Shown: positions 37,150 to 45,977 of the stretch, piece after piece
Numbering within the stretch: the first letter of the stretch is position 1
How the letters are laid out: each line of letters begins with the position of its first letter
Source: Thermococcus sp.
GTDB taxonomy: Archaea; Methanobacteriota_B; Thermococci; Thermococcales; Thermococcaceae
Direction of reading: 5' to 3'
DNA length: 64,000 nucleotides
Assembly: GCF_026988555.1 (NCBI RefSeq)
Contig: NZ_JALSLB010000054.1
Coordinates: 94,717-158,716 of the forward strand
The notes under the pieces: generated by a model
What the model was told of the DNA's origin: nothing
What the model saw: the letters and a program-made list of their open reading frames with translations, nothing else
The model's database searches: none
Program-made: the position numbers and the translations under genes

Positions 37150-37624
37150 CTTCCGGAAGTGCGTTGGCTGCGGCTCCTGCGTTGCAGCATGCGCGCGGGA
37201 GCACAACGGAGAGCCAAACATAACGCTCATCGAGGCATCTGAGATAATGATGATGTCCCTGAACTGCAGGCACTGTGAGAACTCCCCCTGCATGCTCGTC
37301 TGCTCCGCTAGGGCAATCTACCGGGACGAGGACGGAGCGGTGAGAGTGAGGCATCAGGACTGCGTGGGGTGCATGCTCTGCGAGATAGCCTGTCCCTTCG
37401 GAATGCCCCGCTTCGATGAGAGGAGGAAGGTCATGGTGAAGTGCGACCTCTGCGCCCACAGGAGAAAGGAGGGTAAGCTCCCGGCGTGTGTTTCAACGTG
37501 CCCCACCGGTGCCCTCGTGTTCGCAACGGAGGATGAGATAACCCGGATAAAGGTAACCCAGAGCCTCATGAGGAGAGAGGAGCTCCTGAAGAAGGTTGAG
37601 AGGATAATGGGGGGGTTTAGGTGA
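37130..37624 (+). CDS. HycB/FdhB-like 4Fe-4S electron-transfer protein
   Basis: A 164-residue polyferredoxin of the HycB/HybA type with four cysteine groups: CVGCGSCVAAC, CRHCENSPCMLVC, CVGCMLCEIAC and CDLCAHRRKEGKLPACVSTC, enough for four 4Fe-4S clusters. It likely takes electrons from the FdhA-like subunit and passes them to the hydrogenase module. The gene overlaps the FdhA-like gene by 20 bases. A close paralogue lies at the other end of the operon (45978-46484). Confidence 0.9.
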   Translation: MRKIFIDFRKCVGCGSCVAACAREHNGEPNITLIEASEIMMMSLNCRHCENSPCMLVCSARAIYRDEDGAVRVRHQDCVGCMLCEIACPFGMPRFDERRKVMVKCDLCAHRRKEGKLPACVSTCPTGALVFATEDEITRIKVTQSLMRREELLKKVERIMGGFR

Positions 37625-38892
37625 TCGAGCTTGTCCTCATGGCGATAATCATGGTCTACGCGGCGGCTTTCTTCCTTCTCGAAAATCTCGAGAGGGCCGC
37701 ACTTTCGCTGGTATGGAGCTCCCTGCTCTTACAGGCGGCTCTTTACCCCCATGTCTCGCACAATCCCTGTGCTATCCTATGGGGTGGAAACCTCGGCCTT
37801 CGAGTCGATTCCACGGCGGTACTCACGGCGCTCGTCCTGACGGCTCTCGGCGCGATTTTTCTGACCTACGCCCTAGAAAGCGGTAGGAGGGATAGTTATC
37901 TTCCTTGGGCGGCCGTTCTTTTGGGTTCAGAACTGGTTGTAGTGTACTCCCCAAGCCTGCTCCAGATGTTGATTTTCCTCGAGCTGGTGGCTCTCTCATG
38001 CTGGCGTCTCGCGGGGCCTGAAAAGAAAGCCGGAACCAAAGCCCTCGCAACGTTGAGCCTTGGAATAGCAATCGGCGTCTGTGGCGTCCTCACCAAGAAC
38101 GCCCCCGGAGACACTCGCTTCCTCTGCATCGCCTTCACGTCACTCGTTATAGGGGCCCAGTTTCCGCTCTACTCATGGTTTATGGATGCCGCCGCGACGT
38201 TTCCAGCATCGGCCTTCATAGGCACGGGAACCACTGTTATGGGACCGTACCTGCTTATGAGGTCGCTTTCAGCCCTCAACCCTTCTGAGCGGGCCTTTGC
38301 GCCGGTTGCGGTTGCCGTGGCCGTGACCCTCGTGCTTACGGGATTGGCATACCTCGGACAGAGGGAGGGCAGGAAGCTCCTCATGTACGCGGTTATTGCG
38401 AACACAAGCACGGTGTACGTCGCCCTGCTCGTAATCCTGCTCGGCGGCCAAGGAAACGAAATCGCGAGGCACCTAGTTATAATCTCCACCCCCGTCGTTG
38501 GGTTGGCCTTTCTGACGACAGACGCCATAAAGAGGTGCCACGGAACCACCGACATTGACCGCGTGAGGGGCCTTCGTGAGACGCCCCCGCTCGCCTATTC
38601 ATGGGCAATCTCGGTGTTCGGCCTCGCGGGGCTTCCCCCCTTCGGCAAGTCACACCTCCTCATAGAGGCCGCTTCCCTGTACTCGAACCCGCTGGGAACA
38701 TTACTCGCCCTTCTCCTGCTTGCGAACTCCGTGGCCTTCCTGTATTCGGGAATCCGGAGCATCAACCTGATGGTGTTCAGCGACGGGAGGGAGGAGCCCT
38801 TGAAGAGAACGGTCGGCGTTCCTCTAGCCCTCTTGGCTACACTCTCATTCGGGCTCGCGGTTGCCCTCAACTACCTCATGGGGGTACCCTGA
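37621..38892 (+). CDS. Divergent antiporter-like membrane subunit (NuoN/HyfF type)
   Basis: A 423-residue protein with about 12-13 membrane helices, distantly related to NuoL/M/N and MrpD. Glu121 in LIFLELVALS matches the conserved TM5 glutamate, and a Lys is kept in FGKSHLLIEA. The TM7 lysine is missing: the segment reads LVIGAQFPLYSWFMD (Gly178) where canonical proteins have TKxxQFPFHxWLPD. The next lysine is also lost (TTVMGPY). It may be structural rather than a proton or sodium channel. GTG start overlaps the upstream stop. Confidence 0.8.
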   Translation: MIELVLMAIIMVYAAAFFLLENLERAALSLVWSSLLLQAALYPHVSHNPCAILWGGNLGLRVDSTAVLTALVLTALGAIFLTYALESGRRDSYLPWAAVLLGSELVVVYSPSLLQMLIFLELVALSCWRLAGPEKKAGTKALATLSLGIAIGVCGVLTKNAPGDTRFLCIAFTSLVIGAQFPLYSWFMDAAATFPASAFIGTGTTVMGPYLLMRSLSALNPSERAFAPVAVAVAVTLVLTGLAYLGQREGRKLLMYAVIANTSTVYVALLVILLGGQGNEIARHLVIISTPVVGLAFLTTDAIKRCHGTTDIDRVRGLRETPPLAYSWAISVFGLAGLPPFGKSHLLIEAASLYSNPLGTLLALLLLANSVAFLYSGIRSINLMVFSDGREEPLKRTVGVPLALLATLSFGLAVALNYLMGVP

Positions 38893-40629
38893 ATGCTCTC
38901 GGCATACCTGTTCCTGCTCGCGGTTATGGTTGGACTGGTCAAAAGGAATGGGAAGGTAGTGAGTGCAATCTCTGCCATTGCGTCAGCGGCCGTTCTGCTT
39001 GAGGCCACCGGGAGCATCCCCCAGCTGTCCCTCCAAGCGGACGAGCTCTCAAGGTTCTTCCTCTTGCTCCTCGGCACGGCGGGGGTGGCTGTTTCAATCT
39101 ACTCCTACTCGTACATGCGGCCCAAGCACCTCGTAACGGCCGCTTACCCCCTGTTTCTCCTCTCCATGGAGCTCATCCTCCTGAGCAGGGACTTTCTGCA
39201 GTTTATAGCGTTCTGGGAGCTGATGACGCTAACGTCCTACGTTCTAATCGTCGCTAACTACACCGAGAGCGCAACGAAGAGGGCGAGCCTGATATACCTC
39301 GTTACAATGCAGGCCCTGAACACCGCACCCCTCCTGCTAGCTCTTGGATACACGTATGCACTCTTCAACACCCTGAGTTTCGAGACCCTGAAGGGTAACA
39401 TTCCACCAGCGTGGGTCCTCTGGCTGTTCCTCGTGGGCTTCATGACGAAGGCGGGCATCTTCCCGCTCCACTTCTGGCTCCCCGAAGCCCATCCAGTCGC
39501 TCCGAGCAACGTTTCGGCGTTGCTGAGCGGGGTAATGCTAAAGATGGCAGTTTACGGAATGCTAAGGGTCGCCAGTATCTTCCCGAATACTTCAACGCTC
39601 GCCACACCGATTATAATTCTCTCAATGGCAACCATAGCCATAGGAGCGTTGCTGATGCTGGTTCAGAGAGACCTGAAGCGGATGATAGCCTATTCCAGCG
39701 TTGACAACCTCGGGTACATCTTCCTCGCCTTCGGGGCGTACCTTGCCCTACACGGAACACTTAAAACCGTGGCCCTCGCGGCGTTGCTCCTACACAGCTT
39801 CAACCACATGCTCTTCAAAAACCTCCTTTTCATGGTCTCCGGCAACGTCCTGCACGCCACGGGGCGGAAGGACCTCGGATTGAGGGGACTTGGAAGAAAC
39901 ATGCCCTTCACCTTTGCGCTCTCGATAATCGGGATTCTCGCGGTTTCAGGAGTCCCACCGCTCAACGGCTTCGTCAGCAAGTGGCTGATATACCAGGCAA
40001 CGTTCCTGTCGAGGAGTCCAGTCCTCATCGCAGGAGGTGTAATAGCACTCTTTGGAAGTGCCGTGACCCTCGCGGCGTACCTAAAGATGTACCGCATCTT
40101 CACGGGAGAGCCCGAGGGAGAGGTTCACGAGGTCGAAGCGCCAATGCTCGTCGGTGAGGGCATGTTAGCCCTTCTCTGCGTCCTCCTAGGGGTGTTCCCG
40201 TGGCTCGGAATAAAACTGACCGGAACCGATATCGGGTTCGAAATTGACATGCCCCTTCTAACGATAGTCCTCGCCCTCTTCAGTGGGATGCTGTTCATCG
40301 CGCTGCCCCCAAGGGGAAGAAGGGACGCCGTGTGGACGAACGGAGAGAGAGTTGAGGACTTTGACATACTACCGGAGCACATGTACTATCCCCTCAACCA
40401 CATCTCCGAGGGCCTCTCGAAGGTGGGCTCCTCCGCGGGAAAGGTTCTCACCCGGGTCGGGGGAGCGGTGACCTCGGTGGAGGTTGACTACATAGACGAG
40501 GCGCTCTTTCTCCCGCCGGCGCGGCTGCTTCGAGGCATGATAGCCCTCTTGAGGGAATGCCCCCTCGGCGTGATGATTGTAGTGCTCCTACTGATTGCCT
40601 CGGCGCTAATCTGGGGGTGGCTTGGATGA
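38893..40629 (+). CDS. hycC: HycC/HyfB-type antiporter-like membrane subunit
   Basis: A 578-residue polytopic subunit of the NuoL/HycC family. The ion-path residues are conserved: Glu in FIAFWELMTLTSY, Lys in FMTKAGIFPLHFWLPEAHP, Lys in VMLKMAVYGM and Lys in FVSKWLIYQ. The long C-terminal part ends in an extra helix (MIVVLLLIASALIWGWLG), as in HycC and HyfB. It probably couples hydrogen evolution to ion translocation. The stop overlaps the hycD start. Confidence 0.9.
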   Translation: MLSAYLFLLAVMVGLVKRNGKVVSAISAIASAAVLLEATGSIPQLSLQADELSRFFLLLLGTAGVAVSIYSYSYMRPKHLVTAAYPLFLLSMELILLSRDFLQFIAFWELMTLTSYVLIVANYTESATKRASLIYLVTMQALNTAPLLLALGYTYALFNTLSFETLKGNIPPAWVLWLFLVGFMTKAGIFPLHFWLPEAHPVAPSNVSALLSGVMLKMAVYGMLRVASIFPNTSTLATPIIILSMATIAIGALLMLVQRDLKRMIAYSSVDNLGYIFLAFGAYLALHGTLKTVALAALLLHSFNHMLFKNLLFMVSGNVLHATGRKDLGLRGLGRNMPFTFALSIIGILAVSGVPPLNGFVSKWLIYQATFLSRSPVLIAGGVIALFGSAVTLAAYLKMYRIFTGEPEGEVHEVEAPMLVGEGMLALLCVLLGVFPWLGIKLTGTDIGFEIDMPLLTIVLALFSGMLFIALPPRGRRDAVWTNGERVEDFDILPEHMYYPLNHISEGLSKVGSSAGKVLTRVGGAVTSVEVDYIDEALFLPPARLLRGMIALLRECPLGVMIVVLLLIASALIWGWLG

Positions 40630-41498
40630 GGGAGCTCTTCCCGCTCACGGTTTCACTGATTACGCCCCTGCTGGATGGTGTTGCGAGGAAAATCCGGGCG
40701 CGGATACAGGACAGGATAGGGCCCCCGGTGCTCCAGACTTGGTACGATTTGTTAAGCCTCCTCGAGATGGAGAGCATCCGGCCTGTGGAGTCCGCCACGT
40801 TTAGGATTGCCCCCTACCTCGCATTTGGGAGCGCCCTCACGATGCTGTTTCTCATCCCTTGGGGAGAAGAGACACCCCTTAGAACCCCGGCCAACGTCAT
40901 AGCGTTCCTATACTTCTTCACCCTCTTTTCAGCCTCGGTAGTGATGGGTGGTCTAAGCGTGAGAAGCTCCTACACTGCCTCGGGTGCAAGCAGGGAGATA
41001 AGTCTCTCGATGGTCTTTAAGCCGGCCTTCGCAGTTGTGATAGCGGTGTTAGCCCTCAAGACGGGCTCCCTTGACATAGCCTCAATCGCCCGCTCCGTGG
41101 ACTTCTCGCCTTCAGTCGTCGGGGCTTACATCCTGCTCATTTACCTGACCTATGTTGAAGCGGGATTCATACCCTACGACATAGCTGAGGCGGAAACCGA
41201 GATACTCGGCGGTGTGCTCTCGGAATACAGCGGAAGGGCACTGGCCGTGTTCCTGTGGGCGTTTCAGGTTAAGAGGTTCGCGATGCTCTGGTTGTTGTCA
41301 GCGATGCTCGTACTGCCGTTTGCAAGCGGAATCGGAGCACTAATCCTTCAGTCCCTGGCGGTACTCACAATATTCGTCCTGATGGTGGTCTATGAGTCCA
41401 TGAACGCCCGTTACCGCGTTGATCAGGCCCTGAGAAAAGGTGCCAAAGCCCTTGCGGCTGGTTCCATTCTGTTGGTTCTTGCCTTCGCAGGGTGGTGA
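40626..41498 (+). CDS. hycD: HycD-type (NuoH-like) membrane subunit
   Basis: A 290-residue NuoH/HycD membrane anchor: RARIQDRIGPPVLQTWYDLLSLLE near the N-terminus and FIPYDIAEAETEILGGVLSEYSG in the conserved cytoplasmic loop rich in acidic residues. This subunit joins the peripheral hydrogenase to the ion-pumping arm. ATG 40626 overlaps the hycC stop by four bases, and the stop overlaps the hycE ribosome binding site. Confidence 0.92.
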   Translation: MRELFPLTVSLITPLLDGVARKIRARIQDRIGPPVLQTWYDLLSLLEMESIRPVESATFRIAPYLAFGSALTMLFLIPWGEETPLRTPANVIAFLYFFTLFSASVVMGGLSVRSSYTASGASREISLSMVFKPAFAVVIAVLALKTGSLDIASIARSVDFSPSVVGAYILLIYLTYVEAGFIPYDIAEAETEILGGVLSEYSGRALAVFLWAFQVKRFAMLWLLSAMLVLPFASGIGALILQSLAVLTIFVLMVVYESMNARYRVDQALRKGAKALAAGSILLVLAFAGW

Positions 41499-41500
41499 AG

Positions 41501-43135
41501 ATGATAGAGGGATTCGAAAGAAAGTTTGGGGCCGTGCTCGAAAAGAAAACGCTGGGCGAGAAGAAGGTCGTTTATGCCCCCATGATCAGTCAAGAGGACT
41601 TTCCGGAGATGGTGAAGTTCCTCCTATCGATGCCCACGGTGAGACTGTTCACGATGGTTGGAACGGATGAGAGGCCTTTTGAGGACGCCTTCAGCGTGAC
41701 GTACTGGTTCGCCGACTGGAAGAAGGGAGAAATCCTGGGGATAAGGCTCTACGTTCCAGAGGATAACCCAGAGTATCCGAGCGTTGCGAGCTTCCACAAG
41801 GGTGCCCTCTGGTTTGAGAGAGAAGTTAAGGACCTGCTCGGGCTCAGGGCAAAAGGACTCCCCGACCCCAGGAGGCTGGTTCTCCCCGACGACTGGCCTG
41901 AAAACGATTTTCCCCTGAGGGAGGATTTTGAATACCACAGCTCTCCGCCGGGGGAAAGGGGGCCCCAGCACCTTCCCAAGATGGAGGGAACCTCAGTCCA
42001 CGCCATAGGGCCGTACCACATAGCCCTCGACGAGCCGGCGCACTTCAGGCTGTTTGTCAGGGGAGAGGAAATAGTTGGTATCGATTACCGCGGCTTCTAT
42101 TCCCACAGGGGCATAGAAAAGCTCGCCCGCGGGAGGATGAACTACAACCAAGTGTGCTTCATAGCTGAAAGAGTTTGCGGCATCTGCGGCTTCTGCCACT
42201 CCACTGCCTATGCCCAGGCCCTGGAGGAGGCCGGAAAAATCGAGGTTCCCGACAGGGCGAGGTACATAAGGACGATACTCCTTGAGTTCGAGAGGCTTCA
42301 CAGCCACCTCCTCTGGATTGGCGTCGCCGCCCATCTGACGGGCTTTGACACCGCGTTCATGAAGGTATGGGCGGTCAGGGAGAAGGTTATGCAACTCGCG
42401 GAGAGGCTCACCGGAAACAGAAAGACCTACGGGCTGGTCGTCGTTGGCGGGGTTAGAAGGGACCTTCTGGACTACCGCGTCTCCATGATTGAGAAGTTCA
42501 TAGACGAGATGAGGGAAAAGTTCGATGAGGTGGTTAATTTTCTGCTTTCTGCCAGGAGCTTCGTTGACAGGTGCAGGGACGTTGGGGTTCTCACCAAAGA
42601 GCTGGCTAGGGAGTGGGACGCGAACGGGCCGGTGGCAAGGGCGTCGGGAATCGACTACGACGTCAGGAGGGACTTTCCGTACGCGGCTTATCCCGAGCTA
42701 AGCTTTGACGTCCCAGTTTACACCGAGGGAGATGTCCTCGCAAGGGCCATGGTCAGAATAGACGAAGTCAGGGAGAGCCTTTCGCTGATAGAGCAGGCAA
42801 TTGACGCCATGCCGTCCGGACCTATAATGGCGGAGTTCGACGAGATTCCAGGTGGAGTTGAGGGCATCTCCGCGGTTGAGGCACCGAGGGGTGAGAACGT
42901 CCACTACGTGATGACGGAGGACTCGAACGTAATCTACAGGTGGCGCATAAAGGCTGCAACTTACAACAACCTCCAAGCGGCACCGGACATGCTCAGGGGG
43001 TACACGATAGCAGATGCCCCGCTCATCATTGCAAGCATAGACCCGTGCTATTCCTGTACAGAGAGGGTTCAGGTCGTGGACGTTAAGACAGGAAAGGTCA
43101 GTGTGGTAAACCTGGGGGTGGGACTTTGCCCGTAA
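41501..43135 (+). CDS. hycE: HycE-type NiFe hydrogenase large subunit with fused NuoC domain
   Basis: A 544-residue protein. Residues 1 to about 160 are a NuoC-like domain (FEREVKDLLGLRAKGLPDPRRL), followed by a NuoD-like catalytic domain. Ni ligands lie in RVCGICGFCH (near 225) and DPCYSC (near 514-519). After CTER a tail of about 22 residues remains, in the place where E. coli HycE is cut by HycI. Fusion of NuoC and NuoD is the E. coli HycE plan, unlike Thermococcales Mbh, where they are separate. ATG 41501 follows GGTGGTGAAG. Confidence 0.93.
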   Translation: MIEGFERKFGAVLEKKTLGEKKVVYAPMISQEDFPEMVKFLLSMPTVRLFTMVGTDERPFEDAFSVTYWFADWKKGEILGIRLYVPEDNPEYPSVASFHKGALWFEREVKDLLGLRAKGLPDPRRLVLPDDWPENDFPLREDFEYHSSPPGERGPQHLPKMEGTSVHAIGPYHIALDEPAHFRLFVRGEEIVGIDYRGFYSHRGIEKLARGRMNYNQVCFIAERVCGICGFCHSTAYAQALEEAGKIEVPDRARYIRTILLEFERLHSHLLWIGVAAHLTGFDTAFMKVWAVREKVMQLAERLTGNRKTYGLVVVGGVRRDLLDYRVSMIEKFIDEMREKFDEVVNFLLSARSFVDRCRDVGVLTKELAREWDANGPVARASGIDYDVRRDFPYAAYPELSFDVPVYTEGDVLARAMVRIDEVRESLSLIEQAIDAMPSGPIMAEFDEIPGGVEGISAVEAPRGENVHYVMTEDSNVIYRWRIKAATYNNLQAAPDMLRGYTIADAPLIIASIDPCYSCTERVQVVDVKTGKVSVVNLGVGLCP

Positions 43136-43620
43136 CAAAGGCCTACCCATTCGAGCCGGAGGAGGCGCCGCCCGAGTACAGGGGACTGCCGAGGATAAAC
43201 CCCCTGCTCTGCATAGGATGCGGTGCCTGCGCTAACGTCTGTCCCCCAAACGCCGTGATAAGGATTGACGACTACTCGACCGGAACGAGGAAGATAGTCC
43301 TCGACGTTGGGAGATGCATAAGGTGTGCGCGGTGTGAGGAGGCCTGCCCGACCGGGGCCATAAAGCTCACGAGGGAGTTTGAAGCCGCAACCGACGATAG
43401 AAACGACCACATTGAGGTCGTTGAGATGAGACTCGCGAGGTGCAGGAACTGCGGGAACTTCACGGACTACACGGAGAGGCAGGTGCAGAAGGTGCTCTCA
43501 GTTATACCCCCTGGGATACTCGACTTCGAGAGGGTTAGGGACAAGCTGCCGCTTTGCTCGAAGTGCAAGAAGAGCTTAACCATCATAAACGCCTCCCGGG
43601 TCGGAGGGGAGTGGAGATGA
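43126..43620 (+). CDS. hycF: HycF-type ferredoxin subunit
   Basis: A 164-residue NuoI/HycF-like protein with two 4Fe-4S motifs (CIGCGACANVCPP and CIRCARCEEACPT) and a C-terminal four-cysteine pattern (CRNCGNF ... CSKCKKS) that resembles a zinc or extra cluster site. It carries electrons between the HycB-like proteins and HycG. The TTG start at 43126 follows GGGGGTGGGAC and overlaps hycE by 10 bases. Confidence 0.9.
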   Translation: MPVTKAYPFEPEEAPPEYRGLPRINPLLCIGCGACANVCPPNAVIRIDDYSTGTRKIVLDVGRCIRCARCEEACPTGAIKLTREFEAATDDRNDHIEVVEMRLARCRNCGNFTDYTERQVQKVLSVIPPGILDFERVRDKLPLCSKCKKSLTIINASRVGGEWR

Positions 43621-44387
43621 AGCTACGCTCCCTCTGGGTCTTCCACCTCAACACTGGAGCTTGCAACGGCTGCGACATAGAGATACTTGACGTTCTAACG
43701 CCATACCACGACATCGAAAGGCTCGGTGTAAAACTCGTCCCAACCCCGAGGCACGCGCATGCCCTCCTCGTCACAGGACCATTAACGAGACAGGCATACT
43801 ACGCAGCCAAGAAAGCTTACGACGCAATGCCTTCAAAACCGCGCATAGTTATAGCCGTCGGCACCTGCGCCTGTTCCGGTGGGATATTCTACGACAGCTA
43901 CGCCATCAGGAGAGAATCAGACAGGTTGTCCCTCGAATATCCACGGAAAGGAGGGGCATCGGAGTTCCTGCCCGTGGACATCTATATCCCCGGCTGTCCC
44001 CCGAGGCCGGAGGAAATACTCTACGGCATCGCACTGCTCAAGGGACTCGTTGAGAAGAAGGTGAAGGGTGAGCACTACACCCTTAAGGAACTCGTACTTC
44101 CAAGGAGCCAGTTCAACGCCTGGATCGAGCTCCTCCTCAGGGAGAGGATAAGGAAGGAGATAGGCTACTTCGACGGCTACGCGCTGTTGGAGGAATTCAT
44201 GAGACTGGTCGAAAAGTCGAACGACCCAGGGGAGTTCAAAGAACTCGTGGAGCGGATGAAAGACGAGGTGAAAGACTCCCGCCTGAGGTACGGGCTCGAT
44301 ATGCTGTACAAACACTACATCGAAGTGGTGAGGATGTATGAGGGCATACTTGCTGAGAAGAAGGTCGTACTTGGAGTTTCAAAATGA
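43617..44387 (+). CDS. hycG: HycG-type (NuoB-like) small subunit
   Basis: A 256-residue NuoB/HycG small subunit with the proximal 4Fe-4S ligands in NTGACNGCDIE, VGTCACSGG and PGCPPRPEE. The C-terminal 100 residues are helical (LLLRERIRKEIGYFDGYALLEEF, RLRYGLDMLYKHYIEV) and longer than in E. coli HycG. ATG 43617 overlaps the hycF stop. The downstream small gene begins 50 bases inside its 3' end. Confidence 0.92.
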   Translation: MKLRSLWVFHLNTGACNGCDIEILDVLTPYHDIERLGVKLVPTPRHAHALLVTGPLTRQAYYAAKKAYDAMPSKPRIVIAVGTCACSGGIFYDSYAIRRESDRLSLEYPRKGGASEFLPVDIYIPGCPPRPEEILYGIALLKGLVEKKVKGEHYTLKELVLPRSQFNAWIELLLRERIRKEIGYFDGYALLEEFMRLVEKSNDPGEFKELVERMKDEVKDSRLRYGLDMLYKHYIEVVRMYEGILAEKKVVLGVSK

Positions 44388-44592
44388 GGTTTCAAGGGTG
44401 CTCGACCACTTTGAGGGTAACGCCCTGGTTGAGGAAGTGATATGCGAGATAAGCCCTGAGACTGCGAGGTTGATAGAGCGGGGAACCCTCGACCTTGAGC
44501 TGTTTCCTGAAGAGGATAAGAAGCTCGTAGGCCCGCTCCTCGACGAGATAAAGAAAGGTAAAGTTACCGTGGGGTGGCTTCCAGATGAGTGA
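44338..44592 (+). CDS. Small operon-linked protein of unknown function (84 aa)
   Basis: An 84-residue acidic protein with no recognised family. It has a basic start (MRAYLLRRRSYLEF), then a probable small alpha-beta fold (VEEVICEISPETARLIERGTL, LVGPLLDEIKKGKVTVGWLPDE). ATG 44338 follows GGTGAGG but lies 50 bases inside hycG, a long overlap. It holds the place where HycH-type maturation factors occur in enterobacterial operons, but I see no similarity to HycH. Probably an assembly or accessory factor, by position only. Confidence 0.65.
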   Translation: MRAYLLRRRSYLEFQNEVSRVLDHFEGNALVEEVICEISPETARLIERGTLDLELFPEEDKKLVGPLLDEIKKGKVTVGWLPDE

Positions 44593-44917
44593 GGGTCTCC
44601 TGGAGAAGTTCAAGCGGCACTACGGGGAAAACCTCCTCGGAGTTGCCCTCCTCGAAGACACCTGGCTCGTTGTGGTTAAAGAGGGGGACAAAGTTGAGCT
44701 GTTGATTGAAGCTTCACAGCTCTGGGAGGGAATTGATGTTATAGTCTATCCCAAAAACGCCCTGATAAACTTTCACACGGAGTTTTTTGGGAAGTTTAAG
44801 GTTCTTTACGACCCCTCTAGATACCTGAGAAAGACCCTCTCGGAGATTGAGAGTATGAAAGGCCTCTATTCAACGATAAAGAACCTTGAGTTTGAGGTCG
44901 TGGAGGTGAAAAAATGA
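44585..44917 (+). CDS. Operon-linked protein of unknown function (110 aa)
   Basis: A 110-residue protein starting MSEGLLEKFKRHYGENLLGVALLEDTWLVVV in segments, with alternating strands and helices and no cysteine pair, signal peptide or membrane helix. It overlaps the 84-residue gene by eight bases and the GltD-like gene by four, so it is translated with the hydrogenase operon. Not recognised; a nucleotidyltransferase-like fold is conceivable but unsupported. Confidence 0.65.
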   Translation: MSEGLLEKFKRHYGENLLGVALLEDTWLVVVKEGDKVELLIEASQLWEGIDVIVYPKNALINFHTEFFGKFKVLYDPSRYLRKTLSEIESMKGLYSTIKNLEFEVVEVKK

Positions 44918-45975
44918 GTGGGATGAGATTTGCCTTTCTCTGCAGGGAAAAACCCGCCCCAACTGGAAAGAAGATAGCCATTGTAGGGGCAGGACCTGCA
45001 GGGTTAAGCGCTGCAGGCTACCTCGTCTGCCAGGGACACGAGGTGCACGTCTACGACAAGCTTCCCGAACCTGGTGGGCTAATGCTTTTTGGTATCCCGG
45101 AGTTCAGAATACCCGTGTACAGAGTGAGGGAAGGCTGCAATGAGCTCGAAAGTGCCTTTGAGGTGAAGTTTTTCCCAAGGACAAAAGTTACCTGTGGGAC
45201 AGAAAAGAAGGAAGCCGGAGACGAGTTTGTCGAGAGAACGGTCAGCCTGAAAGAGCTCGCCGAGAACTATGATGCTGTCATCATAGCCACCGGCACCTGG
45301 GAGTCCTGGATACCAAGCATTGAAGGTGCAGACCTTGATGGCGTTTATCCCGCCCTCGAATACCTCTTCAGGATAAAGAGCGCCAAGCTCGGTCACATGG
45401 ACTGGAAGGACATAATCTCTCCGGAGGGCAAAAAAGTCGTGGTAGTGGGGGCAGGGCACACCGCGGTTGATGCCGCCCTCGAGAGCCTCCTCCTCGGTGC
45501 CGAGAAGGTCTATATGAGCTACCGCAGGACGATAAAGGAGGCTCCAGCCGGAGCGTATGAGACAAACCTCCTTAAGCAGAGGGGAGTCCAGTGGCTTGAA
45601 CTCACAATGCCGGTGAAAATAATCGGAAAAGGTGGAAAGGTAAGGGGGATAGAGCTTGTGAGAACAAGGCTCAGTGAACCCGACGAGAGCGGCAGAAGAA
45701 GGCCCGTGCCCATTGAGGGATCCAACTTCACACTTGATGTTGACTACGTCATCTTTGCAGTTGGACAGACGCCCACCCCCCCAGCGGGGGAAGAGCTCAA
45801 CATAGCGGTTGACAAAAAAGGCAGGATTGTTGTGGATGAGAGGCACATGACGAGCGTTGAAGGGATATTTGCCGCAGGAGACGTTGTTACCGGTCCATCC
45901 AAGGTCGGTCAGGCCGTGAGGGACGGCCTCTACGCGGCAAGAAGCATGCACGTCTGGCTTATGGGGGGTGAGTGA
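44914..45975 (+). CDS. GltD-like FAD/NAD(P)-dependent oxidoreductase
   Basis: A 353-residue flavoprotein homologous to the glutamate synthase small subunit and NfnL-type reductases. FAD site IAIVGAGPAGLSAAGYL (residues 20-36), then LPEPGGLMLFGIPEFR, second dinucleotide site VVVGAGHTAVDAALES, and the final FAD motif GIFAAGDVVTGPSKVGQAV. It lacks an N-terminal Fe-S domain; the neighbouring HycB-like protein may supply clusters. It suggests that the complex can also exchange electrons with NAD(P)H. GGAGGTGA precedes ATG 44914. Confidence 0.9.
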   Translation: MSGMRFAFLCREKPAPTGKKIAIVGAGPAGLSAAGYLVCQGHEVHVYDKLPEPGGLMLFGIPEFRIPVYRVREGCNELESAFEVKFFPRTKVTCGTEKKEAGDEFVERTVSLKELAENYDAVIIATGTWESWIPSIEGADLDGVYPALEYLFRIKSAKLGHMDWKDIISPEGKKVVVVGAGHTAVDAALESLLLGAEKVYMSYRRTIKEAPAGAYETNLLKQRGVQWLELTMPVKIIGKGGKVRGIELVRTRLSEPDESGRRRPVPIEGSNFTLDVDYVIFAVGQTPTPPAGEELNIAVDKKGRIVVDERHMTSVEGIFAAGDVVTGPSKVGQAVRDGLYAARSMHVWLMGGE

Positions 45976-45977
45976 GT

